The notes: generated by a model from the letters alone, not told the origin. A stretch of 64,000 nucleotides of DNA from Erythrobasidium yunnanense (GCA_001600175.1 BCJC01000002.1:936318-1000317); one strand, 5' to 3'. Shown: positions 1 to 12,565, numbered from the stretch's first letter. A program made the numbers and translations.

Positions 1-82
1 GGGTCTCTCGAGAAATTTCCCTTTCTTTCCTTCTTATTACCATCTAATTCTTGAGGATCAATATGCACCTTACTACTCCACG

Positions 83-2771
83 ATGAGCGGGTTCCTACAG
101 TCTCTGGTCAGCGCCGACGATGCCTGCGGGCCAGTCAATCCGCTCGCATCGCTCGTCAAGGGCGTGCACGGCGAGGGGAGCCAACTCGGACGGGTGCGTT
201 TGCGCAATCATCGGCCACCTACCTCTTCTTACTGATACGTTGCGCACTAGGACCGCTTTGCACCTCTTCCTGGATCATCCTCATCTGCCGGCGCAAGCTT
301 TCGTACGCAACCTCTACATCCCTCAGAAGCACAAGCAGACGCACAAGCTCGCGCATTCTTCGAGCAATCGCAGCAACAACACCATAACGCAGGTCCATAC
401 CACTTCGATGCGCTCCAGAGAGCTCTGCCGGCTCCAGGAGGGTGGAGCGGCGATGTCCAATATCAGCAGCATAATGCAGAACTAAGCGAAAGGGCATGGG
501 AGAAGAGTCGAGCATTCGAAAGACCTGCTTCTGCGCCTGTACCTGCGTGGGCAGCTGATTTCGCAAGAGAACAGCAGCTTCAGCATGATAAGTCCCAGCA
601 TCGAATGGCCACGCCGGACGTTCTGCAGCATCAACAACAGCAGCCACAGCAAGGTACATATCAACATGTGCAGAATATGTCTATGGGAATGATGCAGGGC
701 CCGATGATGCCAATGCAGCAGTTCATGCAACAGCCGATGATGCCGGGATATATGCCTTATGAAACCCAGCAGCAACTGATGGTACAGGAGCCTGCGGTGA
801 AAGAAGCTACCAAAGTAGATCAGGGCGCTACAAGTATGTAGACTTCCTATAATGCTTCTCCGTACAGCATGCTGATGAGCTGGTTTTACAGCCTCGAATT
901 GGGAAGCTGCCTTTCTGGAGCATCTAGAGAAGTCGTCTACTGTACAACAAGAAACACCCATCTTCGATGTATCTCGCGACGCTCCGCACGAATCACTCAC
1001 CGCTCGCCCGCATTCGCCATCCCAGCTACCACAAGGCAATGACCAAGACATGCTTTCGAAGACCGCTGGCGAGCTGCTCCAGAATCTCTCGCATGATATG
1101 CAGACAAATACGAAAATGCGAGAGTCCAGCTTCATGAACCTCATGAAGAGGCTACGAGATAAGGAAGTCACGGTCAACGGAGATCAGATGGTCCAGCAGG
1201 GAGAACCAGCAACGCTCGAGACAAGCACTACCACCAACTCGGCTCCTCAAGCTCAAGCTACGTCAATTCCAGTAGACTTCTCCAGAAGCACAGTACAGCC
1301 GATCTGTGTCTTCCCGCAAACAGCTGTGCGAGAAGGACAATTCGCGACGTCACAAAGCAGCGAGACGAAAGTGGAGGATGAACGACATACACCAAATTTG
1401 GAGGAACTGCAAGCTGCATACGACGAGATGAACGCTTCTCTCGATAGCGAGATTGCAGAGAGGGCGAAGAGGGCATTCCAAGGAGATGGCGGAGGGGCTA
1501 TGGCTCTTGAAGACACGGACGAAGATATAGGCCTTTCGCGAGCGCAGATGGAAGCGATGACTGCTGTGCCTGGAGCTTCTTCAGCTTGGGAAGAAGATTT
1601 CGAGTTCGATACTCAGCTTCTGCGTAATGGACCTGCTCCTCCTACCATGGAAGATATGTTATACAGAAATGCGCAGCAAGATGAGTGGGCGAGCTACCAA
1701 GAGCAGTTTGATAGCCTCGACGCGACATCGACCGGTCTTCAACCTCGCAATGCATCGATACTCGCGAATTATCCATTCCATGTGCGCAACCCATACATGC
1801 TGAACAGACAGCACCGGCAGCATCTTCCTCGTGATACATTACTTGAGAAAGAAGCGGATGTACAAGCTCATCCAGACAGCTCGCTAGCTTGGCTCGGCCT
1901 AGGCTTGAAGCAACAAGAGAACGAGAGAGAAGCTTTGGCCATCTCGGCTCTACAGCGAGCTGTCGAGCTGGATCCTCAGATGAAAGAAGCCTGGCTAGCT
2001 CTGGCAGTCAGCTATACGAATGATAACCTGCGACACAAAGCATATGATGCGATGGAGAAGTGGATGGACTGCAATACGCAATACAGTGATACGATAGGAA
2101 GGTTTCGAGCGGGAGCTCCGCACCAAGCTGAACTCGCAACCGTTGCGGAAAGGCATAGTCACTTGACGAGACTCATCGTCGAGATGGCCAGAGCTGGTGC
2201 GCAGCAGGTCGATGCAGACGTTCAGATCGCTCTCGGAGTGCTCTTCAACGCTTCTGAAGAGTACGACAAAGCTGGAGACTGCTTCATGTCGGCTTTGTCC
2301 GTTAGACCCGATGTAGGCGGAATATGCTTTTACCCATCACAAACCATCACAACTCAGCTGACCTGTCTCATACTGTGCCAGGACCCGCACCTCTTCAACC
2401 GTCTTGGCGCCACGCTGGCCAATTCCGGCAAAGCAGATGAAGCTTTGGAATACTACTACCGAGCACTGGAGCTGCAGCCCGACTTTGCTCGCGCAACCTT
2501 CAATCTCGCAATAGCATGCATGAATCTGGGATCTTACGAAGAAGCGGCCATGCATCTATTGCAGGCATTGCATATCCAGCAAGATAACAACACCGATGCA
2601 GATGTGGGAGAGCCATCGCTGGCACATCTGTCCGAGCAGGAGCTCATCGAGTCGTCCAATCTATTATGGGACACACTCGCGTCTTGCTGCAACTCGATGG
2701 GCAGACCAGAGTTGGCATCGGCCTGTAGAACCAGGAATCTCAGCGCGTTTAGGGAGTTCCAAACAGTGTAG
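83..2771 (+). CDS. PEX5: Peroxisomal targeting signal 1 receptor Pex5
   Basis: Exons 83-193, 251-833, 892-2312 and 2382-2771 give 834 residues, typical for Pex5. The N-terminus carries the family's conserved cysteine (Cys15, in SADDACGPVNPLASL), which is monoubiquitinated during receptor recycling. The disordered N-terminal half has three WxxxF motifs (WAADF, WEAAF, WEEDF) that bind Pex14/Pex13. The C-terminal half is a set of TPR repeats that bind the SKL-type peptide of cargo; examples are LGLGLKQQENEREALAI and FNRLGATLANSGKADEAL. The protein shuttles between cytosol and peroxisome membrane. The third intron (2313-2381, 69 nt) is a multiple of three and stop-free, so it can be read through. 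Removing it joins RPD to DPHLFNRLGAT, which fits the TPR fold, so I treat it as an intron. The ATG at 83 is chosen because the conserved Cys motif follows at once. Confidence 0.96.
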
Positions 2772-3369
2772 CCGTGTATGCTAGACGTTGCACGCAAATA
2801 GTATATTCGCATCCGCATGCTATGTCCCGGTGCTTCGATGATATCTTGAGCACCCTCTGCTTTCTTTCGTGCGCACCTCCCTATTATCAATCAACGCAGC
2901 ATGGCAGGCCAACGGTGAATGTACTTCAATAAACAATGCTATGCATGATCTCCAATACTGTGATGGACGGCTTTCCATTCCGTCGATAACAGCATGGCTT
3001 AAGAATTGAAGGGTCATGGTCCCGACAATGAAGCCGGACGAGACCTGCACACTCTCAGCCTCTATCAAAGTCTCTCTATCACTGTCATGTCACCCAAGGT
3101 TCTCAGTGCCAGGACCTTCGGACGGGAATTCGGGTCTTGGCGCTCTCTTGTTTCTCAAGCTCTTGGGTATGCGCAAATCACCAAGACAATGGACCATGCA
3201 GAGGACACCTTCTTGTTTCCTCTCACCACCTTCCATCTACGAGAACGAACTCCTGAGGGCTGTCTGTCATACTGTTTGGCTCCCACGCGACAAGTATCAG
3301 GCACTTTGGGCACAAGGCCCAAGTCAACTTCGATACCGTATCAGCTGGCCGTGAAAGACCTCCAACATC
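2772..3369. other. Intergenic, PEX5 to first arrestin-like gene
   Basis: About 600 bases without a supported gene. A 112-codon open frame (3016-3354) has no recognisable domain and is probably leader or promoter of the gene at 3370. Confidence 0.5.
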
Positions 3370-4795
3370 ATGCTACACAAGTCACCAAGACTTACAGTCA
3401 CGACGACATCAGATGTCGTGCTTCTGAACTCGCTAGGCGCGACCGACACTTTCGAGGATGAAAGCGTACCTTTAGCCGAGCCTACTATTCTGCGAGGCTA
3501 TGTAACGATTTCAATTGCGAAGGCAAGGACGATCAAATCGTTAAGCGTTCACCTAGTGAGTCGGACCTGCATGTTGCTCATTGCGCCAAGAGCTTACATG
3601 ACAAATAGGATTGGCGGCAGACACTCAACACGGACGGCTATGCGCATGGATACTGTACGTGAAATCCCATAAATGTTTATACGGAGAACCGCTGATCATT
3701 TGAGCAGGCATGAAGATCGGACAATGCGACATCCTATCCAAGCCGGAAGTAGTACTGCCAGGGACGCACAACTTTCCATGGGCGATCTCGGTGCCTGCCA
3801 ATACAGCTCCATCCGATCGCACTCCTTAGTAAGTCGCTGCAAGCGGATCGTACAGTGGATATCTGCTCACGAAGTTGCTTCCAGTGGAAGGACGTCCCAC
3901 AAGATAGTAGCAAGTGCTACTGGTTTGAGCCATCTGCAGAAGAATGTCACAGCCGAGACGAACGTTACTATCATACCTGTCCACAGCGATCCTTCCGGTC
4001 TTCCACCAGGCCATCACCTTGAAACAGTCGCACACAACCACAACTTGGGAGAAGTCCATGTTGATCTGTACTCCAAACACCTCCTTACATCCGGCTTCGT
4101 CCAGCTCAACCTCTTCCTCCCTAACATCTTGAAGAACGTGCACATAGAGGAGGTTCGGGTCAATGTGGAACAGCAGTACGATATGGAGTCTTTGGACACG
4201 CCAGCAAACAGGCGACCGTATTTATCAAGGGTCGATGTCGTACCTATCTTCGCATCCAGCCCAGAAGACCTAAAAGGGGGAAGACAGAAGGCAGGAAGCA
4301 GTCTATCACTGTCGAAGCACGTGAGAATGCTGGATGATACCCATATCAAGCCAACAACACCTCTGGGCACCGTCACTGCTATCCGGATTGGCCATAGATT
4401 GGCGGTCACGATCATCTACAATGCGAAGTTGAATGGCGTCAAGCAGGAAAGGAAGGAATATCGCATCGCATCCCCAGCGACTATCTCGTCGTGCCACGCT
4501 ATGCTCGACGCTCTGCAGCTACCGGCATATTCGGAAGACAACGAAGAGATGCCCTTGTGCACAACCCAGAAGAAGAGTCGGCCCACATGTCTTGTGAGTC
4601 TATCTTCTGTTCACCGATGCTTGTCGAGCTGCTTCTGACGGCGTTAATATCCAGTGTACCTTCTCAACTGCCAAAGCCATATCAGAATATGGAGCGAAAC
4701 GCGATGTCGAGCATATCGAAGATATCACGCCTGCCATGAACTGGAAGGCACGAGAGATGCTTTCAGCAACTCCTTCCCTTATCAGTGTTTCGTGA
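3370..4795 (+). CDS. Arrestin-like protein, tandem copy 1 (diverged)
   Basis: Exons 3370-3555, 3609-3654, 3708-3828, 3885-4593 and 4655-4795 encode 400 residues. It is a two-lobed arrestin-like protein: an N-terminal beta-sandwich with GYVTISIAKARTIKSLSVHL, and a C-terminal lobe with VDLYSKHLLTSGFVQLNLFLP and IGHRLAVTIIY, the usual arrestin-C strand. Fungal arrestin-related proteins are cytosolic adaptors that bring ubiquitin ligase to membrane transporters; I see no PPxY motif, so that role is only an inference. It aligns along its length with the next two genes but is clearly the most diverged copy. Its start matches theirs (MLHKSPRL against MFEKPAKL). It lacks three of their introns and has two at positions they lack. 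Confidence 0.85.
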
Positions 4796-5170
4796 GATCA
4801 GAAGTCTTGCAAGCGGTCGTAGTTAGGCAGTCCAAGCGAAGTTCATGTAGCGCCCGAGCAGTATATCATTCTGTTATGTAAGCCTTAGATCAGAGATGTA
4901 GCCATAAGAAACCTCGGAATGCAACCAGCTTCTCTAGCTCCTCTTCGCTTTCACCAACTCTGGAGACAGCCTTGAGACGCTCTCGCATTACTGATGAACC
5001 ACAAGATACAATCAATAACTACTTCCCTGCCATCGAACGCGTCTTTACCTTGAGGCTAATTACAGCCAATTGCGCATGCAACCCGAGCCCGAACTCATTA
5101 AGGACCAGCATGAAGATACTCTGACTGTCAAAGTTATCGAGAAGCTCATCAATATACACATACTCACAAG
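4796..5170. other. Intergenic between arrestin-like copies 1 and 2
   Basis: About 375 bases; presumed terminator and promoter. I see no coding remnant or repeat. Confidence 0.5.
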
Positions 5171-6701
5171 ATGTTCGAGAAGGTCGCTAAGCTGCGTGTA
5201 GTTGCGCAGTCCGAGTAAGCTGCCTTGCTGACGAAATAGAGGTTTTCATCCTCTTCTGAGCCTGGTGCCATTAGCATGGTTCTGCTACATCCGAACGAAT
5301 CACCTAAAGACGATGACCTCTATGAAGGGCTAGAGGCTGGCCCGCCTTCATCTGGTACCGTTGCGGAAGGCCAAGTTATCCTGTCACTTCCCACCACACG
5401 CAAAGTCAAGAAGCTGCAAGTCGAGCTAGTAAGTCGACATCTAAGTATGTTATGATCTGACCTCACGCTGTACAGTCTAGATCGGCAAGCAAAATATCCT
5501 CGTCAAATCGCAATACGAGACATACGAGGTCTTTCGCCGCGTTCTTGAGCTGGACACAGGCGCTACGACTTTGGGACCCGGAGATCACACATATGCCTTC
5601 AGCTTCGTGATTGCGTCGGATACCGCTCCATACGAGAGATGCAACTATGGAAGGACATACTATCGGATAGTCGCAACGGCCGAAGGACTAGGCAAGTTCG
5701 GGACTGATCTGACTGCCGATGAAGATATTGAAATGAGTGCGTGAAAGGCTTGTCATACCGATCAGTAGCACGCGCGCTGATTTTATGGCAGTCTGTAATC
5801 TGAGTGAGACAGGAGGAGTTCCTCCTGGCTTCTCGATGGAGCAAAAGACGTCTCATGATGCACTTGGCCCGATTGGCGTGACGCTCTTCTCCAAATACCT
5901 TCTGGTCGCTGGCTTCTTGCGGCTGAGCGTAGTTCTTCCTTCTTTCGCTCAAGCCGTTCGCATAGACGATATTAAGGTCGACATGATACAGACGTTCAAG
6001 CTACAAAGCCTCAAGAACCCAGGAAAATCAGATGTCAGAATGGTAACCGTTCCAATCTGGCGCATAGAAAGCAAGGAAAGTCTAGGAAGCTTTCAGGGAA
6101 GAGACGAGTCCTCTTGTTTGCGGCAATTTCGCTTGCCGGACGATGAGAAGATCAGGCCTACGACATCTGAGTATTCCAAGACGGTAATCTGATTCGTTTC
6201 CGGTCCAGCCGCTTATACGGCCACTGAGTTTGGTCTGTGTCTAGGGGATTCACGTCTCACACCGTCTAGCTGTCCTTCTACACTTCACACCCCTCGAAAA
6301 TAACCCCCGACAGGATACCCAAGAAATCAGGTTTGCAACGGACGCAACTTTTTCTAGCTGTTGCTGTATATGGGTCGCGCTACAACTTCCAGCGTATAGC
6401 AAGGAGCCTACTTCCCTGGATCTCGACCCATCCTATATTGGCTATTGTACTATGTGTCTAGTCAGCTGATCCGTCTCAATCTTAGGAGTAATGACTGACA
6501 CTTCCGCTTCGGCAGTGCAAGATTCCTCCTGGCCTGGCGGCGTCGTATGGCGTATCGGAAGAGGAACTGACAGCTGCGAGAGTCAGAGCTTCACAGCCGG
6601 AGCCTTCACCTGTCAGAACGGACGAAGAGTTTGGTCGGGACATCCTGGCTAGACGGTCTTCGTCGCCGCCAGCGATACCACTGGAAGCCATTACTCCCTA
6701 G
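5171..6701 (+). CDS. Arrestin-like protein, tandem copy 2
   Basis: Exons 5171-5214, 5275-5428, 5481-5736, 5792-6183, 6245-6460 and 6516-6701 encode 415 residues. Arrestin N-lobe features are GQVILSLPTTRKVKKLQVEL and IGKQNILVKSQYETY; the C-lobe has NLSETGGVPPGFSMEQ, VTLFSKYLLVAGFLRLSVVL and GIHVSHRLAVLLHF. The end has a cysteine pair (TMCLCKIPPG) and the tail LEAITP shared with copy 3. All six exons are exactly as long as those of copy 3 (44, 154, 256, 392, 216, 186 nt), while the introns differ in sequence. The fifth intron has a weak donor (GTCAGC). A cytosolic adaptor role is inferred from the fold; the substrate is unknown. Confidence 0.9.
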
Positions 6702-7153
6702 CACACATTCGCTGCTCCGATGCACTTTGCTCTTGCGACCTGGGAATGGCTGAGTACATAGATCCCTTGTCCCAACCTTCTTGTCTCTCTGCGACCGAGA
6801 GCATGTACAGCATATGTAGGTTCGCTGTAGTATTTGCGTCAGCTGAAGTGCGATGTAGCCTACAAAGATTTATGGTTTTCAGACGGCTTCGTCTCTTCGC
6901 TTATGAACACTCAGATGCAGAAAAGCTAGCTTTCCTTGCGACAGTTTCGCTTCTATCGATTACCCGCCTCACTCGTCACGTTTGACTTGTCTTTGCTGAC
7001 TGATTACCGTCATTCCGTCGAGGACATTCCAGCAGCTTCGAATGTTTGACTCGTCTCGTCCAAACCGCCGAACCCCGAGGAGGCCGATGAGTCGAGAAAG
7101 AGCCAGACGCCTGTGAATGGTTCTCCTAAAGACTACCTGTCAATCCAAAGAAG
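6702..7153. other. Intergenic between arrestin-like copies 2 and 3
   Basis: About 450 bases with no supported gene; presumed 3' and 5' regulatory sequence. Confidence 0.5.
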
Positions 7154-8681
7154 ATGTTCGAAAAGCCCGCTAAATTGCGCGTAGTCGCGCAGTCTGAGTA
7201 AGACAAAACACACCCCCTATCTTGCGTGGGAGTTCTTCTGAAACGCCCACATCTCAGCTTGGCCCTCCTACATCCTAACGAGCAGCCTAATGAAGATGAG
7301 CTGTACGATGCGCTCGATGCTGGCTCGCCGTCGTCTGGAACAGTCGCCGAAGGACATGTCATTCTATCACTTCCTACCGCTCGAAAAGTTAAGAAGCTTC
7401 AGGTCGAGCTTGTATGTCAATACAGAGATGACTCGTGTTTCCAAAGCTAATGCTTCCCTCTAGATCGGCAAGCAAAATATCCTCATCAAACAGCAATACG
7501 ACACGTATGAGACCTTTCGCCAAGTTGTCGAGCTGGACACTGGCGATACTATCTTGGGCCCTGGTGATCACAGATACGCCTTCAGCTTCGTCATCCCGTC
7601 CGATACTGCTCCTTACGAAAGGTGTAACTACGGAAGGACGTACTGCCGCTTGGTCGCAACAGCAGCAGGCTTGGGCAAGTATGGAGGAGATCTCACTGCT
7701 GAGACAGGCATGGAAATGAGTGCGTTACTATTGGGTTTATGGAGAGGCAGACTATCGCTGATTGCGAGCTAGTCTGTAATCTGAGCGAGAACGGCGGTGT
7801 CCCGCCTGGCTTTTCAATGGAGCAAGAGACTACTCACGATGTTCTTGGTCCTGTCGGTGTCAACCTTTTCTCCAAATACCTCCTCGTCTCGGGCTTCTTG
7901 CGTTTGGGAGTGATCCTCCCTTCTATCGGCAAAGCTGTTCGCATAGAAGATGTCAAAGTGGATCTGATACAGACATTCAAGCTTCAAAACCTAAAAAGGC
8001 CTGAGAAGTCGGATGTGCGCATCGTCACAGTGCCGCTCTGGCGTTTGGGAGAAAAGGAAAGCCTGGGTACCTTCAAAGCAGGGGACGAGTTTTCTTTCAT
8101 GCGCCAATTCAGGTTGCCGGACGACGACAAGATCAGACCCACTACCTCTGAGCGTTCTAAGACGGTGACTCGGCCATCAGCTTACATTGTCGGAGCGCGA
8201 CTAAACCTGACTTGTGCAGGGCATCCACGTATCACACCGCCTAGCTGTTCTTATCCACTTCACGCCGCTCGATGATAATCCCTCACAAACCACCAAGGAA
8301 CTGAAGATCGCGACAGATGCAACATTGTCAAGCTGCTGCTGCATGTTTGTTGCTCTGCAATTGCCAGCATACAGCGAAGAGCCTACACCTCTAGACCTCG
8401 ACCCATCCTACATCGGCTACTGTACTTCTTGTTTGGTGAGGCAATCGGTCCCAGCTCATCAGTGAGCAGAATCTGACACTTTCGCTCTTCGATAGTGCAA
8501 AATTCCTCCCGGCTTGGCGGACAATTACGGCGTGCCCGAGGAAGAATTGACGGCTGCAAGAATACGAGCTTCTTACTTTGGCCCTTCGCCACTTAAGACG
8601 GACGAAGACTTCGGTCAAGATATCCTCGACAGGCGGTCGCCATCGTCGCCAGGAACACCGTTAGAGGCCATAACGCCGTGA
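7154..8681 (+). CDS. Arrestin-like protein, tandem copy 3
   Basis: Exons 7154-7197, 7258-7411, 7464-7719, 7773-8164, 8220-8435 and 8496-8681 encode 415 residues. It is the close sister of copy 2: same exon lengths, same start (MFEK.AKLRVVAQSD), same motifs (ERCNYGRTYCRLVATAAGLG, LFSKYLLVSGFLRLGVILP, GIHVSHRLAVLIHF, DLDPSYIGYCTSCL, CKIPPGLADNYGVPEEELTA). The arrestin-like two-lobed fold is inferred from the strand pattern and the SHRLAV motif. No PPxY motif is visible. Intact by all measures I can apply, so both sisters are probably functional. Confidence 0.9.
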
Positions 8682-8874
8682 TGAAACATATAAGCGTCTG
8701 TGGGCGAATCTGTCGTAGTAGAGTCCGGTTTTCCAAGCAGGCATGTCAATAAGTCCTTTCTTAGCCATTCTTGCATTTCACAATGATGCCGTGCAGTATG
8801 TATACATATGCTACATAGATCATCCATCTACCTAGAGGCCCTTGACTGCCAGTGTACCAATGTACGATCGTGTA

Positions 8875-11309
8875 TTAGCTAGAACCGCCTAAGATTGGCT
8901 GTAGAAACAGACAAAGCGTCAGCAAATGCATACTGCGTGTCTCTGGCGACAAACTCACCAGGAACTGCCCTATAACCATGCTCGGAAGGCCAAAGATATC
9001 TCTTTTCAAGTTGTAGCCAAATGTACAAGGCACTTTCCGGCCAGCCGGAGTGACAATCTTGACAGTGGACATGATGGTCTGCCGCAATGTACGTCAATCA
9101 TGAACAGGGGATCGTTGAGGTAGCCTGACTTACAGAGGATGAGTTCTCGAAAGCATGGGCGGCGAAGCTTTCATAATATTCGACAGTCGATAGATTGTCG
9201 AAGATTTCGAATATGTATCTTCTCTTCGTTTTTCTTTCTTTTGGCTTGTTCCCATTTGCAGAAGCCTCCTGCTGTTGATTGACGATATTCGAGTTGAGAA
9301 GCAGGTCTTCCCTCTTCCATTCGCTCAGCAAAGTAAACTCCGTGCCCACAAGCACTATCTCTCCTGTCCTTCTCCAGACTACCGTTGGTGTTCCGGAGAA
9401 AGAGATAAGCTTCTCCATCTCTATCAGTGTTCGCTGGAACGATCTTTCTACGAAGATCTCGTCGTCTAATGTGAGGGGCATTTGTAGTGCTATGAGGGAA
9501 GGACGATAGATCGAGAGTGAGCGGATAATCCGTAACGTGTCGGTCTTGCTCTTGAAGGAGTGTTGGAGATAGCGGATCAGGGCATGATATCCTTCGAGGT
9601 AGTTCTGTTAGGACGAAGCGCAATATTGAACATCGTCAGCTATGAACCTCTCCATAAACATCGAGAAACACCTACATAAGGCTTATTGACGTGCTTGTAT
9701 ACATCCTCTATACGCATGACACCCGTAGGCGATACGAGAGGCTTGATGTACGGTTTTGCATCATGCAATATATGCGAGTTCTGGCTTGGATGCATAGGAG
9801 TCGGTCTCGCCGGCGCCCAATTATGATCTATCAGCTTGCCGAGGTAGCTTTGGTGTTCATGCACTGAAGAAGGCTGTTGTTGATTATTATTGTTGTTTAA
9901 TCCGTCCAGAGGCGTGAGGGACGCGCTGTTCTGTCTATATGGCGATTCGGAAGGTCTAGAAGAAGAAGTCGAAGGATGGTTATTGACGTTCGAAAGAAGC
10001 GTGTCGTTAGACTGGGTCTGGAAAGTAGACGGATCGAAAGAGAAGGAAGAATCGCCAAATTGATCTTGCGCGTTCAGCTGCATGCCGCTGTTGATGTTGC
10101 TAGTACTGCCGTTGTCACTATAGCCAGAGTTCATAGATGGAAAGATGTTATCATTGTTGTTATTAGGTAGGCTCGAAGAAGGTGGATTTGGCGATGTTGA
10201 GCCGAAGCCTGCATTGTTGAGCATGGATGAAAGAACTGCATATTCGAGATTTGCGCCATTCGACCCGAAATCGCCTGATCCTCTGAAGTCGTTGAAGAAG
10301 CTGTAAGGAGAGACGGTCTGTGGAGGAACCAGGTTGTTGGAGGAATTATTGTGGTTATTCGTACTGAAGCTCGTTGAGTCGGGGGAGTGATCATTGGCCT
10401 GGATTGGGGAAGGTAGGAATGCATTGTTGGTATTGTTGTTTGAAGCTATAGTTGCGAACGGGTTTGGAGAAGCGGTGGAGGTGAGAAGAGAGGAAGACCC
10501 GATATGTCCCAAGTTCGGACGATGCTGGTGATGTTGGCTGCTTTCGGCTGGCAGAGACGGGCTTTCCAACGGTTGAGTTGTTGATGAGGATGGTGCATGC
10601 TCGTGCGAAGCTGTAGAACCGCAAGATGAATCTGTCAGGCCTGATCTGGTAATCCGTAAGGGAGGGTCCGCACCTGGCGCGAAATTGGTAGGATGTGCTT
10701 TTCCAGCATTCACAACTGCGAAGAGAGCGGGTACGTGTCAGTCAAGGCCGTTCGCGATGCTCCCCGCAGGATCATCCGGCTATCTCAGCCCCGCAAGGTA
10801 GGCTCCCTCACCTTCGTCGTCAATGTCGCGCAGGTATTTCGCCTTCTTGCGTACACCGTCTTGACAAGTCTCTCCCAAGTTGCGCTTGACGCAGCGCATG
10901 CATGGCCGGTCTGAGGGTAGCAATCCAAAACAAGACGTTAGCAAAAAGAGGTTCGCCGGCCAGATAGAGGTATCGCATAGTAGTACTGACTGTCGTCGCA
11001 CGTCAGGTGAGCAGTCTGGCAGTGATTGCACGCTCTTGCTGCTTTTTTGCGCTTTTTGGGCTTGTCTGCAGCTGGGGCTTTCGAGCTCGAAGCCGACTCT
11101 TCATTGTCGTCTGAATCATCGTTGTTATCTTCTTCCTTCATCGTTTCTGCTGCTACCTCCTTGCTGGATTTCGCTGCTTTCGCTTTGCTATTGCCGTTTT
11201 TGCTGCTGCTGCCTTTGCGGGACGTCTCTTTGCTAGCTGCTGCTTCTACGGCGTCTCCCAGTGCAGCTTCAAGCAGTAGCGGGTCCATCAGCCCAGAATC
11301 GTCCTCCAT
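8875..11309 (-). CDS. ERT1: Zn(II)2Cys6 transcription factor, Ert1/AcuK type
   Basis: Minus-strand exons 10991-11309, 10812-10910, 9676-10715, 9134-9604, 8959-9078 and 8875-8898 encode 690 residues. The zinc cluster reads [12 protein letters not shown] then [18 protein letters not shown], spacing C-x2-C-x6-C-x5-C-x2-C-x8-C, followed by [11 protein letters not shown], which marks the Ert1/AcuK family. After a long Asn/Ser-rich linker come the family's [20 protein letters not shown] block and a PAS-like domain ([46 protein letters not shown]). The zinc cluster is split by intron 1, which joins DD to NRPC. Ert1/AcuK proteins are nuclear activators of gluconeogenesis and the switch to non-fermentable carbon. 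It is transcribed divergently from the small gene at 11745. Confidence 0.93.
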
Positions 11310-11744
11310 GGCGGGCTACCCGTCAGCTACAGGGTAGCGTAGCGCAACAAGCCAGCGACAGGCAGCCTCGAAAGAGCGGTTTCGCAGTGCTGTCTCGTTC
11401 AAGGATACAAAAGCTATGCAAGACGTTATATTGCGCAATGAACCACTACTCGACAATGACTATGGCTGCCATGGTCTTCGAGGTGTCGCGCTGACCTGTT
11501 TTGTGCTGATGTTTGCACCATATTCCATATGTACGCGTTTCGCGACCGCTCTAAGTTACCGCCAGTCTGGCCAATGCAAGAACACTCAGCCTCAAACACG
11601 CGATGCTCGAGCTCGATTGGGTATTCTCGATGATCTCCACTGTCGAGCTTTCCATGACGCTGTCTCCAAAAGCGCCACTGCTAATCGCCCCATTGTAACC
11701 TCTTCTTCTGCTCTCTCCTACTCATTCCATCACACAATATCGGT
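11310..11744. promoter_or_regulatory. Divergent intergenic region, ERT1 / small mitochondrial-type gene
   Basis: 435 bases between two divergent start codons; must hold both promoters. I see no long open frame with a recognisable product and no clear TATA box. Confidence 0.45.
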
Positions 11745-12234
11745 ATGCTACGATTCCAGAGACTCGGAGCCAGAGCCATACACCGTCCCGTCTTCTTGAC
11801 GCGATCCTATGCTGTCGACTTCAAGGTCGCGCAACAAGCCAAGGATGCACCTTCTCCCGCAAAGACTCCCAACACAGACACAGCAGCTACTGCTACCCCT
11901 GCTACTGGACAGCCTGGTGGTGCAGCTGCCAATGACACCGGCTCGACATCCACGACATCGCTAGGCCAGGATCAGCCAAAGTCAACCAGCAATTCGGATC
12001 CTATCAATGACAGTAAATAGCTATGATCGGACGTGATGCAAGGGCGGAATAGTATGCTGATGCGATGGCTTGGCTTCTACAGCTATTCCGGCAGAAAAGA
12101 TGACTGGTATTGGAGAGAGCCATGCTACTAATCCACAAGATTCAATAGTTCCTGAGCCACTGCAGAAAGCTGTTCCGAAAGCAGCAGAGAGGGTACTACC
12201 AGAAGCCATCCATCCTACCGAGGGAAAGAAGTAG
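11745..12234 (+). CDS. Small probable mitochondrial protein, unknown function
   Basis: Exons 11745-12012 and 12083-12234 encode 139 residues. The first 25 residues (MLRFQRLGARAIHRPVFLTR) are rich in Arg and hydrophobic residues with no acids, like a mitochondrial targeting sequence. The middle is low-complexity Ala/Thr/Pro. The spliced second exon ends in SIVPEPLQKAVP followed by KAAERVLPEAIHPT, a pattern of VP, ER.LP and IH.T that I have seen in small fungal proteins of unknown role. Without the intron the frame stops seven bases later, and the GTAAAT donor, CTACAG acceptor and open second exon support splicing. I do not assign a function. Confidence 0.7.
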
Positions 12235-12565
12235 AGAAGAGAGAGAAATAGACGCATTGCGACTGTGCTTGGATGATGCAAGTAAAGCCATGAAGGAAGA
12301 GGCCCTGATGCGAATAGAAGCAGCGTGGCAAGCAAACAAGGAATTGAAGCAGGCAAGGAATATTGCATGTAGCTATAGCACCTATACTATGATACAGATG
12401 AACGAAGACTCCACTGTGCTCTTGTTACTGCTCCACTGCGGTACTGATGTGTCTACTGCTGTCGCAGCGATTTGCTGCTTCATATTTGTTGCTTGTTGGT
12501 GGTGTGCTTTCAAAGAGCGTGACGGCACGATATGTCAAAGCTCACGGTAAACTCGCCAATGGCCA
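12235..12565. other. Convergent intergenic region
   Basis: 331 bases between the 3' ends of the small gene (plus) and the UBA-UBC gene (minus). Nothing coding seen. Confidence 0.5.

Noticed and set aside
3016-3354. 112-codon open frame upstream of arrestin-like copy 1
   Set aside because: No domain, no homology to the paralogues, and the paralogue-matching start is the ATG at 3370.
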